Notes: generated by a model not told the origin, from the letters alone. 64,000 nucleotides of DNA from an uncultured Microbacterium sp. (GCF_943912325.1 NZ_CALTTX010000002.1:26393-90392); one strand, 5' to 3'; shown: positions 43,899 to 53,808, counted from the first letter of the stretch. Numbers and translations: made by a program.

Positions 43899-46379
43899 TC
43901 AGGTCTCGCGAACCACCTCGCCCGGCGAGCGGTCGGCGCGAAGCCCCCGCCAGCTCGCGTGGCGCAGCGAGCCGTCGGGTGTCCACTCGGCGAACGTGAC
44001 TTCGCCGACGAGCTCGGGCAGCACCCACGTCGCGTCGCGTCGATCGGCCTCGGGCACGGCGAGGAAGGGGCAGTCGTCGGTGCGGAGCGGCTCGAGGCTT
44101 TGCTGTAGGCGTTCGAGCGTGCGCTCGGAGAACCCCGTGCCGACCCGACCGGCGTAGCGCAGACCCGCGGGCGTCTGAACCCCGACCAGCAGCGATCCGA
44201 TCGAGCCCGTGCGAGCGCCTCGCCCCGCGCGGATGCCCCCGATCACGACGTCTTGCGTATGCGTGAACTTCACCTTGAGCCACTCGTCCGAGCGCGAACC
44301 CGCGCGGTACGGCGACGCGGGATCCTTGACGACGATCCCCTCGAGGCCGAGCGCGCGGGCCGCGCTCAAGGCGTCGTCGACGTCATCGAAAACGGGCGGC
44401 ACGACGATCGGGGGCTCGAGGGGCAGCGCCTCGAGCGTGCGGCGGCGCTCATCGAGCGAACCGGCGACCGACGGCGCATCGAAAAGGTAGTACTCGACGG
44501 GGGTGCGCGCCGCCTCACGCTCGATCTCGGTGGGCTTCGTCAGGTGCATTCGCGCTTGCAGTCGTGAGAAGCTCGGTCTCCCGCGGTTGTCGCGCGCGAC
44601 GATCTCGCCGTCGATCGTCACGGGCATGTCGCCGAAGTTCGCGGCCGCCGTCACCTCGGGATAGCGCGCCGTGATGTCGGTGCCGCTGCGGGCATAGAGC
44701 GCCAGCGCCCGGCCATCCCACACGCCGATCGCGCGCACGCCGTCCCACTTCGCCTCGACCCATGCGGCCTCGTGCGAGCGTTGCCAGCGTGCGGCCGCCG
44801 TGCGCGCGAGTTCCGGCGAGGCTGCGACGGCGAGCATCGGCGCGATCCGGCGCGCAACGAGTCGATCATCGCTGGGCCGTGGATCGCTGGGATGGCTGTG
44901 CGCGCCGGGGCGCTCGCCGGCGGGATCGACGGATGTCGGGAGCACCGGTGCGGCCGCGGTTTGCGGTGCCCCCGAGGCATCCGTCTTCGTGCGATGAAGC
45001 AACCAACTCGACTTCTCGCCCTCACCGCTCGTGCGGATGAAGGCGAACCGGGCGCTGCCGACCGGGCCGCCCGCGCGCCCGTGGAGTGTCACGATGACCT
45101 CGTCGTCGCGCCATTTCTCGACGTCGTAGCGTCCCTCGTCCCATATCGTGACCGTGCCGGCGCCATATTCCCCGCGGGGAATGGTTCCCGCGAACGAGCC
45201 GTATTCGAGGGGATGGTCTTCGGTCATGACCGCCAAGTGGTTGCGACCCGACTCGGCGGGAAGTCCGCGCGGAACGGCCCACGACACGAAGACGCCATCG
45301 TGTTCGAGGCGCACGTCCCAGTGCAGGCGCGTCGCGTGGTGCTCCTGGATCACGAAGCGCGGCGCCTCGCCCGGAGCCGTCGGCGCCGCGAGGGGATTGT
45401 CGGGCACGGGCTCGGGAGTGCGGGTCGCGCTGCGCTTGGCGATGTAGGCCGACAGCGGACCGGATGCCGCACGGCGAGCGCCCGCGCGAAAACCGAGCGC
45501 CGCGAGCGGGTCGCCGCCCGATTCCGCACGGCGGAGCACCTCGTCGAGGTCGAGCTGCGCGAGGCCCTCATCGTCGAGCTCGTCCCATGTGCGCGGAGCC
45601 GCGACGAAGGGCCGCGAAAGCCCCCGCAGGCTGTAGGGCAGGATCGTTGTCTTGCTCGCGCTGTTCTGGCTCCAGTCGATGAACACCCGCCCCGCGCGTG
45701 CTGCGGTCGCCATCGAACTCGTGACCCGATCGGGATGATCGCTCTCGATCGCGCGCGCGAGCTCGCGGGCAAGCGCCGCCGCGTCGTCGCTCGACGGACC
45801 CGCGTCGCCGCCCGGAAGCGCGGCATAGAGATGGATGCCTTTGCTCCCGCTCGTGACGGGAAACGGCTCGAGCCCCATCCCTGCGAGGATCTCGCGGCAC
45901 CAGCGCGCGACGCGCGCGCAATCCGCGAGGGTCACGTCGGGGCCCGGATCGAGATCGAGCACGAGGCGATCCGGGTGCGCGGGGCGCCCGTCGGGGCCGA
46001 ATCGCCACTGCGGCGCCTGCAGTTCGAGCGCCGCGCCCTGCGCGAGCCACGCGAGGGTCGCTGCGTCGTCGATCAACGGGTAGAGCTTCGCGCCCGTGCT
46101 GTGGTCGATCGGGGCGCGGTCGATCCATTCGGGCGCGCCCTGTTCGAGCGCCTTCGCGAAGAACGGTTCGCGCGGGCTATCGGCGGTGCCGACACCGTCA
46201 GGCCAGCGCTTGCGCGTCGCGGGCCGTGCCGACGCGTGGGGGATGAGCCACGGCGCGATGCGCACGTAGTAGTCGAGTACCTCGCCCTTGGTCGTGCCCG
46301 TTTCGGGGTAGAGCACTTTGTCGAGGTGGCTGACGCGTAGGCGTCGCCCCCCGATCCGTACTACCTGCCCCTCGACCAT
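43899..46379 (-). CDS. ligD: DNA ligase D, polymerase-phosphoesterase-ligase
   Basis: An 826-residue LigD for non-homologous end joining. Residues 1-290 are the primase-like polymerase domain (LVLDLDPGPDVTL metal site; VTSGSKGIHLYAAL). About 330-480 is the 3'-phosphoesterase domain (FVIQEHHATRLHWDVRLEHDGVFVSWAVP). About 530-820 is the ATP-dependent ligase, with the nucleotidyl Lys in VEAKWDGVRAIG, the DGEIVA motif and VEYYLFDAP. The order POL-PE-LIG is the mycobacterial one, not that of Pseudomonas. It is divergent from ku across a 90-bp shared promoter. Confidence 0.96.
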   Translation of the reverse strand: MVEGQVVRIGGRRLRVSHLDKVLYPETGTTKGEVLDYYVRIAPWLIPHASARPATRKRWPDGVGTADSPREPFFAKALEQGAPEWIDRAPIDHSTGAKLYPLIDDAATLAWLAQGAALELQAPQWRFGPDGRPAHPDRLVLDLDPGPDVTLADCARVARWCREILAGMGLEPFPVTSGSKGIHLYAALPGGDAGPSSDDAAALARELARAIESDHPDRVTSSMATAARAGRVFIDWSQNSASKTTILPYSLRGLSRPFVAAPRTWDELDDEGLAQLDLDEVLRRAESGGDPLAALGFRAGARRAASGPLSAYIAKRSATRTPEPVPDNPLAAPTAPGEAPRFVIQEHHATRLHWDVRLEHDGVFVSWAVPRGLPAESGRNHLAVMTEDHPLEYGSFAGTIPRGEYGAGTVTIWDEGRYDVEKWRDDEVIVTLHGRAGGPVGSARFAFIRTSGEGEKSSWLLHRTKTDASGAPQTAAAPVLPTSVDPAGERPGAHSHPSDPRPSDDRLVARRIAPMLAVAASPELARTAAARWQRSHEAAWVEAKWDGVRAIGVWDGRALALYARSGTDITARYPEVTAAANFGDMPVTIDGEIVARDNRGRPSFSRLQARMHLTKPTEIEREAARTPVEYYLFDAPSVAGSLDERRRTLEALPLEPPIVVPPVFDDVDDALSAARALGLEGIVVKDPASPYRAGSRSDEWLKVKFTHTQDVVIGGIRAGRGARTGSIGSLLVGVQTPAGLRYAGRVGTGFSERTLERLQQSLEPLRTDDCPFLAVPEADRRDATWVLPELVGEVTFAEWTPDGSLRHASWRGLRADRSPGEVVRET

Positions 46380-46385
46380 GGCCCC

Positions 46386-46411
46386 ATTGTCATGCACGAT
46401 TGTCATGCACG
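46386..46411. repeat. 13-bp tandem duplication in the ligD-ku intergenic region
   Basis: ATTGTCATGCACG occurs twice head to tail (46386-46398 and 46399-46411), 7 bp from the ligD start and 58 bp from the ku start. It could be a pair of binding sites shared by the divergent genes or a recent slippage event. Confidence 0.85.
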
Positions 46412-46469
46412 GCAGGCAGATCGCGGCAAGTGCTTGGCCTTCGAGCGCGTGGGCGTGTTCACTGGGCAC

Positions 46470-47279
<810 letters not shown>

Positions 47280-47299
47280 ACCCGAGGCGGCTGCGGTTG

Positions 47300-47362
47300 C
47301 CGGTCTCGATGAGCGCCCGGCTCAGCGAGCACCGGCTCGATGAGCGCCCCGCTCAGTCGATC
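47300..47362. repeat. 31-bp imperfect tandem repeat at the stop of the second DedA gene
   Basis: CTCGATGAGCGCCCGGCTCAG (47305-47325) and CTCGATGAGCGCCCCGCTCAG (47336-47356) differ at a single base and are spaced 31 bp apart. The second contains the minus-strand stop (47353-47355). Confidence 0.8.
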
Positions 47363-48078
47363 GGGTCAATGTGGGGCGCTTCGGGAGTCTCGCCCGCGGC
47401 GAGCGCCGCCTGACGCTCGCGCTTCGCGCGCGAGCGCTCGCGCAGGTAGTGCCAGAGCGTCACGATCGCTGTGCCGCCGACGGCCGCGAGCAGGATGACG
47501 TCGATGTACTTCGCGACGAGGTCGCCGACGACGGGGATGAACCCGATCCCGTAGCCGAACATCGTCAGCCCGAAGCCCCAGAGCACGGCGCCGATCAGGT
47601 TGTAGAGCGAGTACTTGCGGTACGGCATGTGCCCGACGCCCGCGGCAACGGGCGCGAAGGTGCGCACGATCGGCACGAATCGCGCGACGATGACCGTGAG
47701 GGCGCCGTACTTCGTGAAGAAAGCGTTCGTGCGATCGACGTTCTTCTTGCTGAAGAGCCCCGATTCCTTGCGTTCGAAGATCGCCGGTCCGCCCTTGTGG
47801 CCGATGACGTATCCGAGCTCACCGCCGACGAACGCCGCAAGCCCGATCGCGAGAGCGACCCACCACACGCTGATCCCGAAGACGCCGTTGGGCGCCGCGG
47901 GGCTCGAGTGCGACAGCAGACCCGAAATGACGAGCAACGTGTCGCCGGGAAGCAAGAAACCGATCAGCAGACCTGTCTCGGCGAAGATGATGAAGCACAC
48001 GACGACGAGCGACCACGGCTCCGCCGCGGCGATGATCGTCGCGGGGTCGAGCCAGGGGATGAGGCCTGCGTGGTGCAC
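47353..48078 (-). CDS. DedA-family membrane protein
   Basis: A 241-residue DedA/VTT-domain protein. Characteristic segments are IIFAETGLLIGFLLPGDTLLVISGLL (the E..GL..F.PG.T motif, near residue 27), GGELGYVIGHKGGPAIFER and YGALTVIVARFVPIVRTFAPVAAGVGHMPYRKY (the F-x-R-x-x-P-x-x-R motif, near 135). It is of the classic DedA type, unlike the shorter one at 3779. GTG at 48078 is preferred because an earlier start would run into the tRNA-Leu gene. Envelope lipid homeostasis is the known theme of the family. Confidence 0.88.
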   Translation of the reverse strand: MHHAGLIPWLDPATIIAAAEPWSLVVVCFIIFAETGLLIGFLLPGDTLLVISGLLSHSSPAAPNGVFGISVWWVALAIGLAAFVGGELGYVIGHKGGPAIFERKESGLFSKKNVDRTNAFFTKYGALTVIVARFVPIVRTFAPVAAGVGHMPYRKYSLYNLIGAVLWGFGLTMFGYGIGFIPVVGDLVAKYIDVILLAAVGGTAIVTLWHYLRERSRAKRERQAALAAGETPEAPHIDPID

Positions 48079-48162
48079 GTGAGTCCTGTCGTCGGTGGCG
48101 AGGAATGCGCGGATGCCGGGGCCCCGGCATCCGTCATCGAGAAATCTGTCAACGAATTGTGC

Positions 48163-48247
48163 TGGTGCGGAAGGTGGGACTTGAACCCACACGCCCTAAG
48201 GCACAGGAACCTAAATCCTGCGTGTCTGCCAATTTCACCACTCCCGC
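48163..48247 (-). tRNA. tRNA-Leu (TAG)
   Basis: Class II tRNA on the minus strand: acceptor GCGGGAG / CTTCCGC, anticodon stem CAGGA / TCCTG around loop TTTAGGT (anticodon TAG, reading CTA and other CTN), a long variable arm and T-arm GTGGG TTCAAGT CCCAC. CCA is encoded (48163-48165). A TAGACT -10 box lies upstream at 48258-48263. Confidence 0.96.
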
Positions 48248-48257
48248 GGGCGTTGTC

Positions 48258-48263
48258 AGTCTA
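48258..48263 (-). promoter_or_regulatory. -10 box of the tRNA-Leu gene
   Basis: TAGACT on the minus strand, 10 bp before the mature tRNA 5' end. Confidence 0.5.
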
Positions 48264-48303
48264 GCCAGGGGCGAAAGCGCCGAAACTGGACGGATGCCGC
48301 GCG

Positions 48304-49866
48304 TCACGGCCGCCCGCCGCCCATGCCGCCTCCCATTCCACCGGCAGATGCCTGCCCGGCCGTGACCGAGACGGTCGTGCTGCCGACCGCGACCGTGTAG
48401 CTCTGGCCCGTCGTGATCGCGGCGGACGAGAACACGACCGACGCGAAGGACTTCGGAGACGTGTAGCTCGCGATCACGGTGTCAGTGGAGTCGCGGATCT
48501 CGACGGTCGATCCGGCGGCGCCCGTGACGTTCGCGGCGAGCCAGCCCTGCGCCGATGACAATTCGGGGGACTCGGCCATGCCGGAACTGCCGATCGCCGC
48601 GAGCGTGCCACCGGTCACGGTGATGCCGCCGTTCGAATCGAGGGCGCCGTTGTCATTGGCGGTCGGGCCGTAGACGGTCACATCGCCGCCCGTCATCGTG
48701 ATCGTGCCGTTCGAGTCGAGGCCGTCGCCCGTGGCGGTCACGACGAGCGTGCCGCCCGAGATCGTCAAGGTTTCGCCCGTGTTCTGCATGCCGCCGCCAC
48801 CGCCGTTCGAGCCGCTGCTCGCCGAGCCCGAGGCGTTGACGCCGTCGTCGGACGACGTGACCTGGGTCTGGCCGCCCGCGATGCGGATGTCGGCCGATTC
48901 GAGCCCTTCGTACGAGCGGGCGATCGTGACGTCGCCGCCCGTGATCGCGAGCGCGGTCTCGCTGTGGATGCCGTCGTCGTCGGTCGCGAGCGTGAGCGTG
49001 CCGCCCGTCACGATCACGTCGGTTTGGGCGTCGATGCCGTCATCGCCTGCCGAGGCGTCGATCGTGCCTCCCGCGATCCAGACGTAGCCCTGCGTGGCGC
49101 CGTCGGTCTGATCGCTCTTGAGTGCATCGCCGCCCGCCGTGAGCGTGAGCGTGCCGCTCTTCACGACGAGGGAATCCTTGCCGCGCAGGGCGTCGTCGGC
49201 GGCGTCGACCGTGATCGCGCCGCCGATGATCGCGAGGTCATCGGTCGACGAGATGCCGTCGTTGCCGGTGTCGGTGACGGTCAGCGACCCCGTCCCCGAG
49301 AGGGTCAGATCGGTGTCGGCGTAGATCGCGGCGCTCGCGTCGGCGTCGGCGCTGCTCGCCGCCGTGACGGAGTTGGTCGAGCCGTCGGCGAGCGAGATCG
49401 CAACGTCGTCGGCCGAGACGACATGGATGCCCGAGCCCGAGGCATTCGTGATGTTCGCGCCGTCGAGGATGAGCACGACGAGCGCATCGTCGGGGGCCGC
49501 AACCACGACCTGGCCCGAGTACGAGCCCGTCAGGCGGTAGACGCCGGCCGCCGTGATCGTCACGGTGCCGCTTGAGACCTCGACGCCGGTCGCGTCGGTC
49601 GTCGCCGACGATCCGGCGAGCGTGATGGTCGAGGCATCCGTCGCGCTCCATTCATCGTCTTTCACGACCGTCCCGTCGGCGTTCGCTGCCAGCAGCTCGG
49701 CCGCCGCCGCGGGGATGTCGGATGACACCTCGGTCGTCGTCTCGACGTGCGAGGTCGACGCTCGAGTGGATTCGTTCGTGGGAGTCGTGGCCGTCACTGC
49801 GCACCCAGCGAGGATCGTGCCGGCGAGAGCGAGGGGGAGGGCGGTGATGATCAGGCGGCGAAACAC
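48304..49866 (-). CDS. Lipoprotein with repetitive beta-helix (carbohydrate-binding domain) fold
   Basis: A 520-residue surface lipoprotein. The signal peptide ends in the lipobox LAGC (Cys22), after which follow a Thr/Ser-rich spacer and at least eight imperfect repeats of 20-28 residues centred on GGxxTV/xxDDGI(D/H)(S/A)xT, for example TDTGNDGISSTDDLAIIGGAI and GDDGIDAQTDVIVTGGTL. These resemble the carbohydrate-binding DUF near CotH kinases and suggest a parallel beta-helix. The C-terminus is Gly/Met-rich. GTG at 49866 follows AAAGGAC. Its 5' end overlaps the VTC gene by 16 nt, the last step of a five-gene operon. It is probably a glycan- or polyanion-binding surface protein. Confidence 0.82.
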   Translation of the reverse strand: MFRRLIITALPLALAGTILAGCAVTATTPTNESTRASTSHVETTTEVSSDIPAAAAELLAANADGTVVKDDEWSATDASTITLAGSSATTDATGVEVSSGTVTITAAGVYRLTGSYSGQVVVAAPDDALVVLILDGANITNASGSGIHVVSADDVAISLADGSTNSVTAASSADADASAAIYADTDLTLSGTGSLTVTDTGNDGISSTDDLAIIGGAITVDAADDALRGKDSLVVKSGTLTLTAGGDALKSDQTDGATQGYVWIAGGTIDASAGDDGIDAQTDVIVTGGTLTLATDDDGIHSETALAITGGDVTIARSYEGLESADIRIAGGQTQVTSSDDGVNASGSASSGSNGGGGGMQNTGETLTISGGTLVVTATGDGLDSNGTITMTGGDVTVYGPTANDNGALDSNGGITVTGGTLAAIGSSGMAESPELSSAQGWLAANVTGAAGSTVEIRDSTDTVIASYTSPKSFASVVFSSAAITTGQSYTVAVGSTTVSVTAGQASAGGMGGGMGGGRP

Positions 49867-50717
49867 GTCGGGTCCTTTCGTGCGGCGGTCGTTTCGGGGA
49901 GGACGAGGGGTGAGGCGAGGGGCCCGGCGAGCACGCGCGTCCAGCGGTTGCGGGGCAGCTCGCGGTGGAGCGCGGCAAGTCCCGTCGCGTATTTGCTGAT
50001 GCGCTGCGGCCGGTAGCCCAGCCGCCAGAGGGTGCGGTCGATGCGCGAGGCGCGACCGGTCGACTTGGTCTCGACGATCGCGAAGTCCGGAAGGGCGAAC
50101 GCGACGCCCGCGACCTCGCGCCACTGCACGTCGAGGTCGATCGTCGCTCGAGAAGCAGGATCACCCGCCGTGCCCGGCACCAAGAGAGTCGTGCGGCGAT
50201 AGCGCGTCGCAAGCCGCGCATCGAGGTCGTCGGCACGTTCGGGCCCGACGCCGATCGCCTCGAGCGCGTTCGCGGCTTCGGAGCGCGCCTCCGCCGTCAG
50301 CACGTCGGGCTCGGCCCCGTCATAGACGTCGCGATCCTTCACGGTGAGTCCGCGCGCCCCCCGCGTCTTGAGTTCGAGGTAGACCGTGCCGCTATCGAGA
50401 TACGTGCGGGTGCGGAGCTTGAAGCGCCGACGCCGCGCGTGAGCGGCGAGGCGGAAGCTCAGCAGATCGGGCGTATCGAAGTACACCGAGAGGTAGTCGA
50501 GTTCGCGGCATCCGTCGATCTCGAGAGCAGCGGGGACGGATGCCTCATCGCGTGGCCCGTCGCTCCGTGCTGCCTCGACGAGGGTCGGGATGACCTCGAG
50601 CGGCACGATGTACTTGCGGTCGACGCGGGCGAGGAGCGCCGCGTCGGTCGTGAGGGCGTCCAGCCCGATCGCCGGGAGCGCGGCGATCGCTCGGGCGGCG
50701 TTATCGCGCGGGCTCAC
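49851..50717 (-). CDS. VTC-domain polyphosphate polymerase-like protein
   Basis: A 288-residue VTC (triphosphate tunnel) domain protein. Tunnel-lining basic and acidic residues are visible in ARVDRKYIVPLE, DYLSVYFDTPDLLSFRL, RRRRFKLRTRTYLDSGTVYLELKTR, TRYRRTTLL and FAIVETKS, matching the catalytic core of yeast Vtc4, which makes polyphosphate from ATP. No membrane helix is present. Its GTG overlaps the stop of the DUF4956 membrane protein by 4 nt; DUF4956/VTC pairs are known in other bacteria, where the membrane protein may act as a channel or anchor. The target here may be the surface lipoprotein. Confidence 0.85.
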   Translation of the reverse strand: MSPRDNAARAIAALPAIGLDALTTDAALLARVDRKYIVPLEVIPTLVEAARSDGPRDEASVPAALEIDGCRELDYLSVYFDTPDLLSFRLAAHARRRRFKLRTRTYLDSGTVYLELKTRGARGLTVKDRDVYDGAEPDVLTAEARSEAANALEAIGVGPERADDLDARLATRYRRTTLLVPGTAGDPASRATIDLDVQWREVAGVAFALPDFAIVETKSTGRASRIDRTLWRLGYRPQRISKYATGLAALHRELPRNRWTRVLAGPLASPLVLPETTAARKDPTCFAA

Positions 50718-51391
50718 CGGATGCTCCCGGCGGTGTCGCGCACGAACGGGCGCTCGGTCGGGACAGGGTGTTCCACGGGGACCGCGCGTGCATCGGGGAC
50801 CGAGCGTGCACTGTCGCGCTGCGTGGCGCCCGTCGAACCCGCCCCGATGCGCGCGCGATAGCGCACATCGACGAGGGTCGTGTCATCGACGAGGTCGAGC
50901 CGCACGAGCGTCACGCCCGTGATCTCGGCGTCGAGCAGGCGCGAGAGTTCTGCGCGCAGGGCGCTCTCGTCGGCGATCGCGCGATCGAGGTGCACGCTCT
51001 GGTGGCGGGCGCGGGGGAGTAGCGCGGGGTGGTCGATGATCGCGAGCACGGCGACGATGAGAGCGACGAGCACGAGCGGCATCGCGATCTCGGTGTGCGG
51101 CAGTCCGCAGATGAGCCCGAGCGCGAGGGCCGCGAAGTAGTACGCCACCTCGCGCTGGGTGATTTCGCTCGAACGCAGACGGATGATCGAAAGCACACCG
51201 AAGAGTCCGAGCCCGAGTCCGAGCGCCACTTCGGCCGTGCCGAGCACGCTGGCGACGGCGAGCACGCCTACGTTGACGCCGGCGAACGCGACGATCAGGT
51301 CGCGCCGGCGGTGACGGTGGAAATACATCGCGGTCAGCAGCGCGGCGGCAACGATGTCGACGACGGCGAGCGTCAGGGCGGTGGTGGTCAT
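50714..51391 (-). CDS. DUF4956-family membrane protein
   Basis: A 225-residue protein with about four helices (residues 4-21, 30-50, 53-68, 84-122) and the conserved LGLGLGLFGVLSIIRLRSSEITQREVAYYFAALALGLICG segment (57-97) that defines DUF4956. A cytoplasmic domain follows (ESALRAELSRLLDAEITGVTLVRLDLVDDTTLVDVRYR). It is translationally coupled to the VTC gene. Presumed membrane partner of polyphosphate synthesis or export, by analogy with the VTC complex; not demonstrated. Confidence 0.85.
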   Translation of the reverse strand: MTTTALTLAVVDIVAAALLTAMYFHRHRRRDLIVAFAGVNVGVLAVASVLGTAEVALGLGLGLFGVLSIIRLRSSEITQREVAYYFAALALGLICGLPHTEIAMPLVLVALIVAVLAIIDHPALLPRARHQSVHLDRAIADESALRAELSRLLDAEITGVTLVRLDLVDDTTLVDVRYRARIGAGSTGATQRDSARSVPDARAVPVEHPVPTERPFVRDTAGSIR

Positions 51392-51422
51392 CGGTTTCTC
51401 CCGGTGGTCGAGGGCGTTGTCT

Positions 51423-52559
51423 CTATGCGACCGGATGCTTCGAGGTGCGGCCCCTGTGCCGCGATAGCGGAGCCTCTGCGCACGCTATGAGATGCCTTTG
51501 TCCGCCGCCCACCGCAGCGGCGGGCGGCGGGAAGACGAGGGTGCGCTGCACGCCGTAACTCAGCACGAAGAGCACGCCCTCGGTGATCGCTTTCGCGGCG
51601 AGCAGTGGGACGCCCGCGTCGGTGAGGAACGACATCCACGCGATGTTCGAGGCGAGCAGGGCAGCGGCCAAGACGGCGTAGCGGACGGCCCGGGCGCGGA
51701 TTCCGCCGCCCGAGCGGAACACGAGCCGGCGGTTGATCGCGAAGTTCGCGCTCGCCGAGAGCAGGCGTGCCGCGATGATCGACACCACGAGCGATCCCGT
51801 CAGAGCGTTCAGCACGAGCATCGCGACCGTGTCGACGGCGAACTCCGCGATCGACGATGCGGCGAACAGCAGCACGGGGAGCAGGACGCGTGCCGAATCG
51901 GCGAGCGGGCGGAAGTGGCTCGACGCGTTGCCGTCGAGATACACCGTCGCTATCGGAACCTCGCGGGCGGCGACGCCGTCGGGGCGCGCGCGCAGAAGCA
52001 TCCGTTGCTCGTATTCGAATCGCTCACCCGGAATCGACAGCGCCCAGGCGATCAGATCGGCGGGGATGCCGCGCAGACCCGTCTGCGTATCGGTCACGCT
52101 CCAGCCGGCCGCAACGCGGAAGAGCGCGCGCGAGAGCGCATTGCCGACGCGGCTGCGCCACGGCACGGGGTGCGAACCACCCGCAAACGACCTGACGCCC
52201 AGCACGAGTTCGGAGAGTTCGTCGGCCGCACCCGCGCGCAAGGCATCGGCGATCAGCAGGATGTCGGCGGGCGTGTGCTGGCCGTCGGAGTCCGCCGTGA
52301 CCACATCGTCGCCCGGGTGCTCCTGCCCGATGAAGGCCAGTCCCGTCTTGAGAGCTGCACCCTTGCCGCGGTTGCGCGGGTGCGTGAGCACGGCGGCTCC
52401 CATGAGGCGCACGCGGTCGAAGACGGGGGTGTAGCGCGCGCCGCTGCCGTCGTCGACGACGAGCACGTCGAGGTCGGGATCGAGCTCGAGCAACGCGTCG
52501 ACGAGCCGGGGAAGACGATCGCTCGGCTCGAACGCGGGAATGAGAACGAACACGGTCAC
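51423..52559 (-). CDS. GT2 glycosyltransferase-GtrA fusion
   Basis: A 378-residue bifunctional protein. Residues 1-215 are a polyprenyl-phosphate sugar transferase of the GT2 type: VFVLIPAFEPSDRLPRLVDAL, VLVVDDGSG, NRGKGAALKTGL, VTADSDGQHTPADILL (DxD site) and TDTQTGLRGIP. After about residue 225 comes a GtrA-like domain with four helices (SIAEFAVDTVAMLVLNALTG, then NFAINRRLVF, then the C-terminal FVLSYGVQRTLVF). Such fusions load a sugar on a lipid carrier and flip it across the membrane. GTG start overlaps the preceding stop by 4 nt (GTGA). Confidence 0.9.
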   Translation of the reverse strand: MTVFVLIPAFEPSDRLPRLVDALLELDPDLDVLVVDDGSGARYTPVFDRVRLMGAAVLTHPRNRGKGAALKTGLAFIGQEHPGDDVVTADSDGQHTPADILLIADALRAGAADELSELVLGVRSFAGGSHPVPWRSRVGNALSRALFRVAAGWSVTDTQTGLRGIPADLIAWALSIPGERFEYEQRMLLRARPDGVAAREVPIATVYLDGNASSHFRPLADSARVLLPVLLFAASSIAEFAVDTVAMLVLNALTGSLVVSIIAARLLSASANFAINRRLVFRSGGGIRARAVRYAVLAAALLASNIAWMSFLTDAGVPLLAAKAITEGVLFVLSYGVQRTLVFPPPAAAVGGGQRHLIACAEAPLSRHRGRTSKHPVA

Positions 52560-53578
52560 GCCCCCGCGATGTAGAGAATGTCGCTCGTGGCGCGCTCGCC
52601 GCCGTTCGAGGGCGAGTTGACCACCTGGCCGTTGAAGTACATCGTCGAGGAGCCGCCGCCATCGAGGTTGTACGCCGTCGTCGCGCCGAGCGAGATCATG
52701 ATGTTCGCGAGCTCGGTGAGGGTCACCCCGTCGCTGTAGCCCTCTTGCCGGCCATCGACGACGACGAAGACAAGGTGGTTGGCGTCGATCACGCCGACAG
52801 CCGTGCGGGGTTGGTCGCCCTGGATCGAGTGGTTGCCGACGTTCGTGTCGACCTCGGTCTGCTCGATCCCCGAGACGACGGCGCCGTCTTCGACGATGGC
52901 GGGACCGAAGCTCAGGGTGTTCCAGACCCCCGCGGCCAGTAGCGTCTCGGCATCCGTCGACTGCTCGTCGTACACCTCGACGTGCCCGTCGGCATAGAAC
53001 GCCAGCCCCTCGCGCGCCGGTTCATCGCGATAGATCACGCCGTTGCGGATCTCGATGCCCGTCGAGCGGAAGCCGTAGTAGTCGCCGTTGATCGCGAAGA
53101 CCGCGTCGTTCGCCTCGGCGATCGCGCTCGTCGTCGCCGTGATGTTCTCGCCGAACTGGTTGTTTGCAAACGCCGAGCGCAGGTCGGTCGCATCGCCGAG
53201 TGTCACGTCGGCGACGTAGTAGGTCACGGTGTCGCTCCCCGAGCCCGTCGTCACGGTCGAGATCGACACTGACGTCGAGCCGTCGCTGTAGCTCGTGTCG
53301 GTGAGGGTGACGTGTGCGGGGTCGGCGACCGCGTCGGAGGCCCCGGCGCTCGCGGTGACGCTCGAGGCGTGCTCAGCCTCGTATTGCGCGACATCGGCGA
53401 CTTCGACGTGGGGGATGAGAAAGCGATCGGCTGCCCACCACGCCGTGCCGCCGGCCGCGATCACGAGCGCCGCGGTGCCGGCGAGCACGGCCCGCCGCAC
53501 GCGGTGGGTGCGCCGCCGCGGGAGAGTCGCGCCCGCCGTCGGTGGGTCAGTAATCGGGGGTGGCGTGTCGTCGTTCAT
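52556..53578 (-). CDS. Membrane-anchored phosphodiester glycosidase (NAGPA) protein
   Basis: A 340-residue protein. After a basic Pro-rich N-terminus there is one helix (residues 30-48), then an extracellular NAGPA domain, the fold of the uncovering enzyme that removes GlcNAc from phosphodiesters. Signature parts are DAVFAINGDYYGFRSTGIEIRNGVIYRD (about 155-182), RTAVGVIDANHLVFVVVDGRQ and AYNLDGGGSSTMYFNG near the C-terminus. It is the first gene of the five-gene minus-strand operon and may process a phosphodiester-linked glycan at the cell surface. Confidence 0.88.
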   Translation of the reverse strand: MNDDTPPPITDPPTAGATLPRRRTHRVRRAVLAGTAALVIAAGGTAWWAADRFLIPHVEVADVAQYEAEHASSVTASAGASDAVADPAHVTLTDTSYSDGSTSVSISTVTTGSGSDTVTYYVADVTLGDATDLRSAFANNQFGENITATTSAIAEANDAVFAINGDYYGFRSTGIEIRNGVIYRDEPAREGLAFYADGHVEVYDEQSTDAETLLAAGVWNTLSFGPAIVEDGAVVSGIEQTEVDTNVGNHSIQGDQPRTAVGVIDANHLVFVVVDGRQEGYSDGVTLTELANIMISLGATTAYNLDGGGSSTMYFNGQVVNSPSNGGERATSDILYIAGA

Positions 53579-53808
53579 GAGCCCACCGTGCCCGGGCGGC
53601 TGAGGCCCCGCCCTTGCGCAAGCGGAGTGCGAACTATGGATGCCTATGGGTCAGCAATGCCCGCTCGAAACCGCGCCGAGGGGTCGGCTACCACGAGGCA
53701 TCCCACTCGGCAAGATCTGTGGATAATTCACGCGCATACGCGGCGAATCTGTCGGGATAGAGAAGATCCCCCCGGATCACTCACTGAACACTCCTGGGAG
53801 GAAATGAG

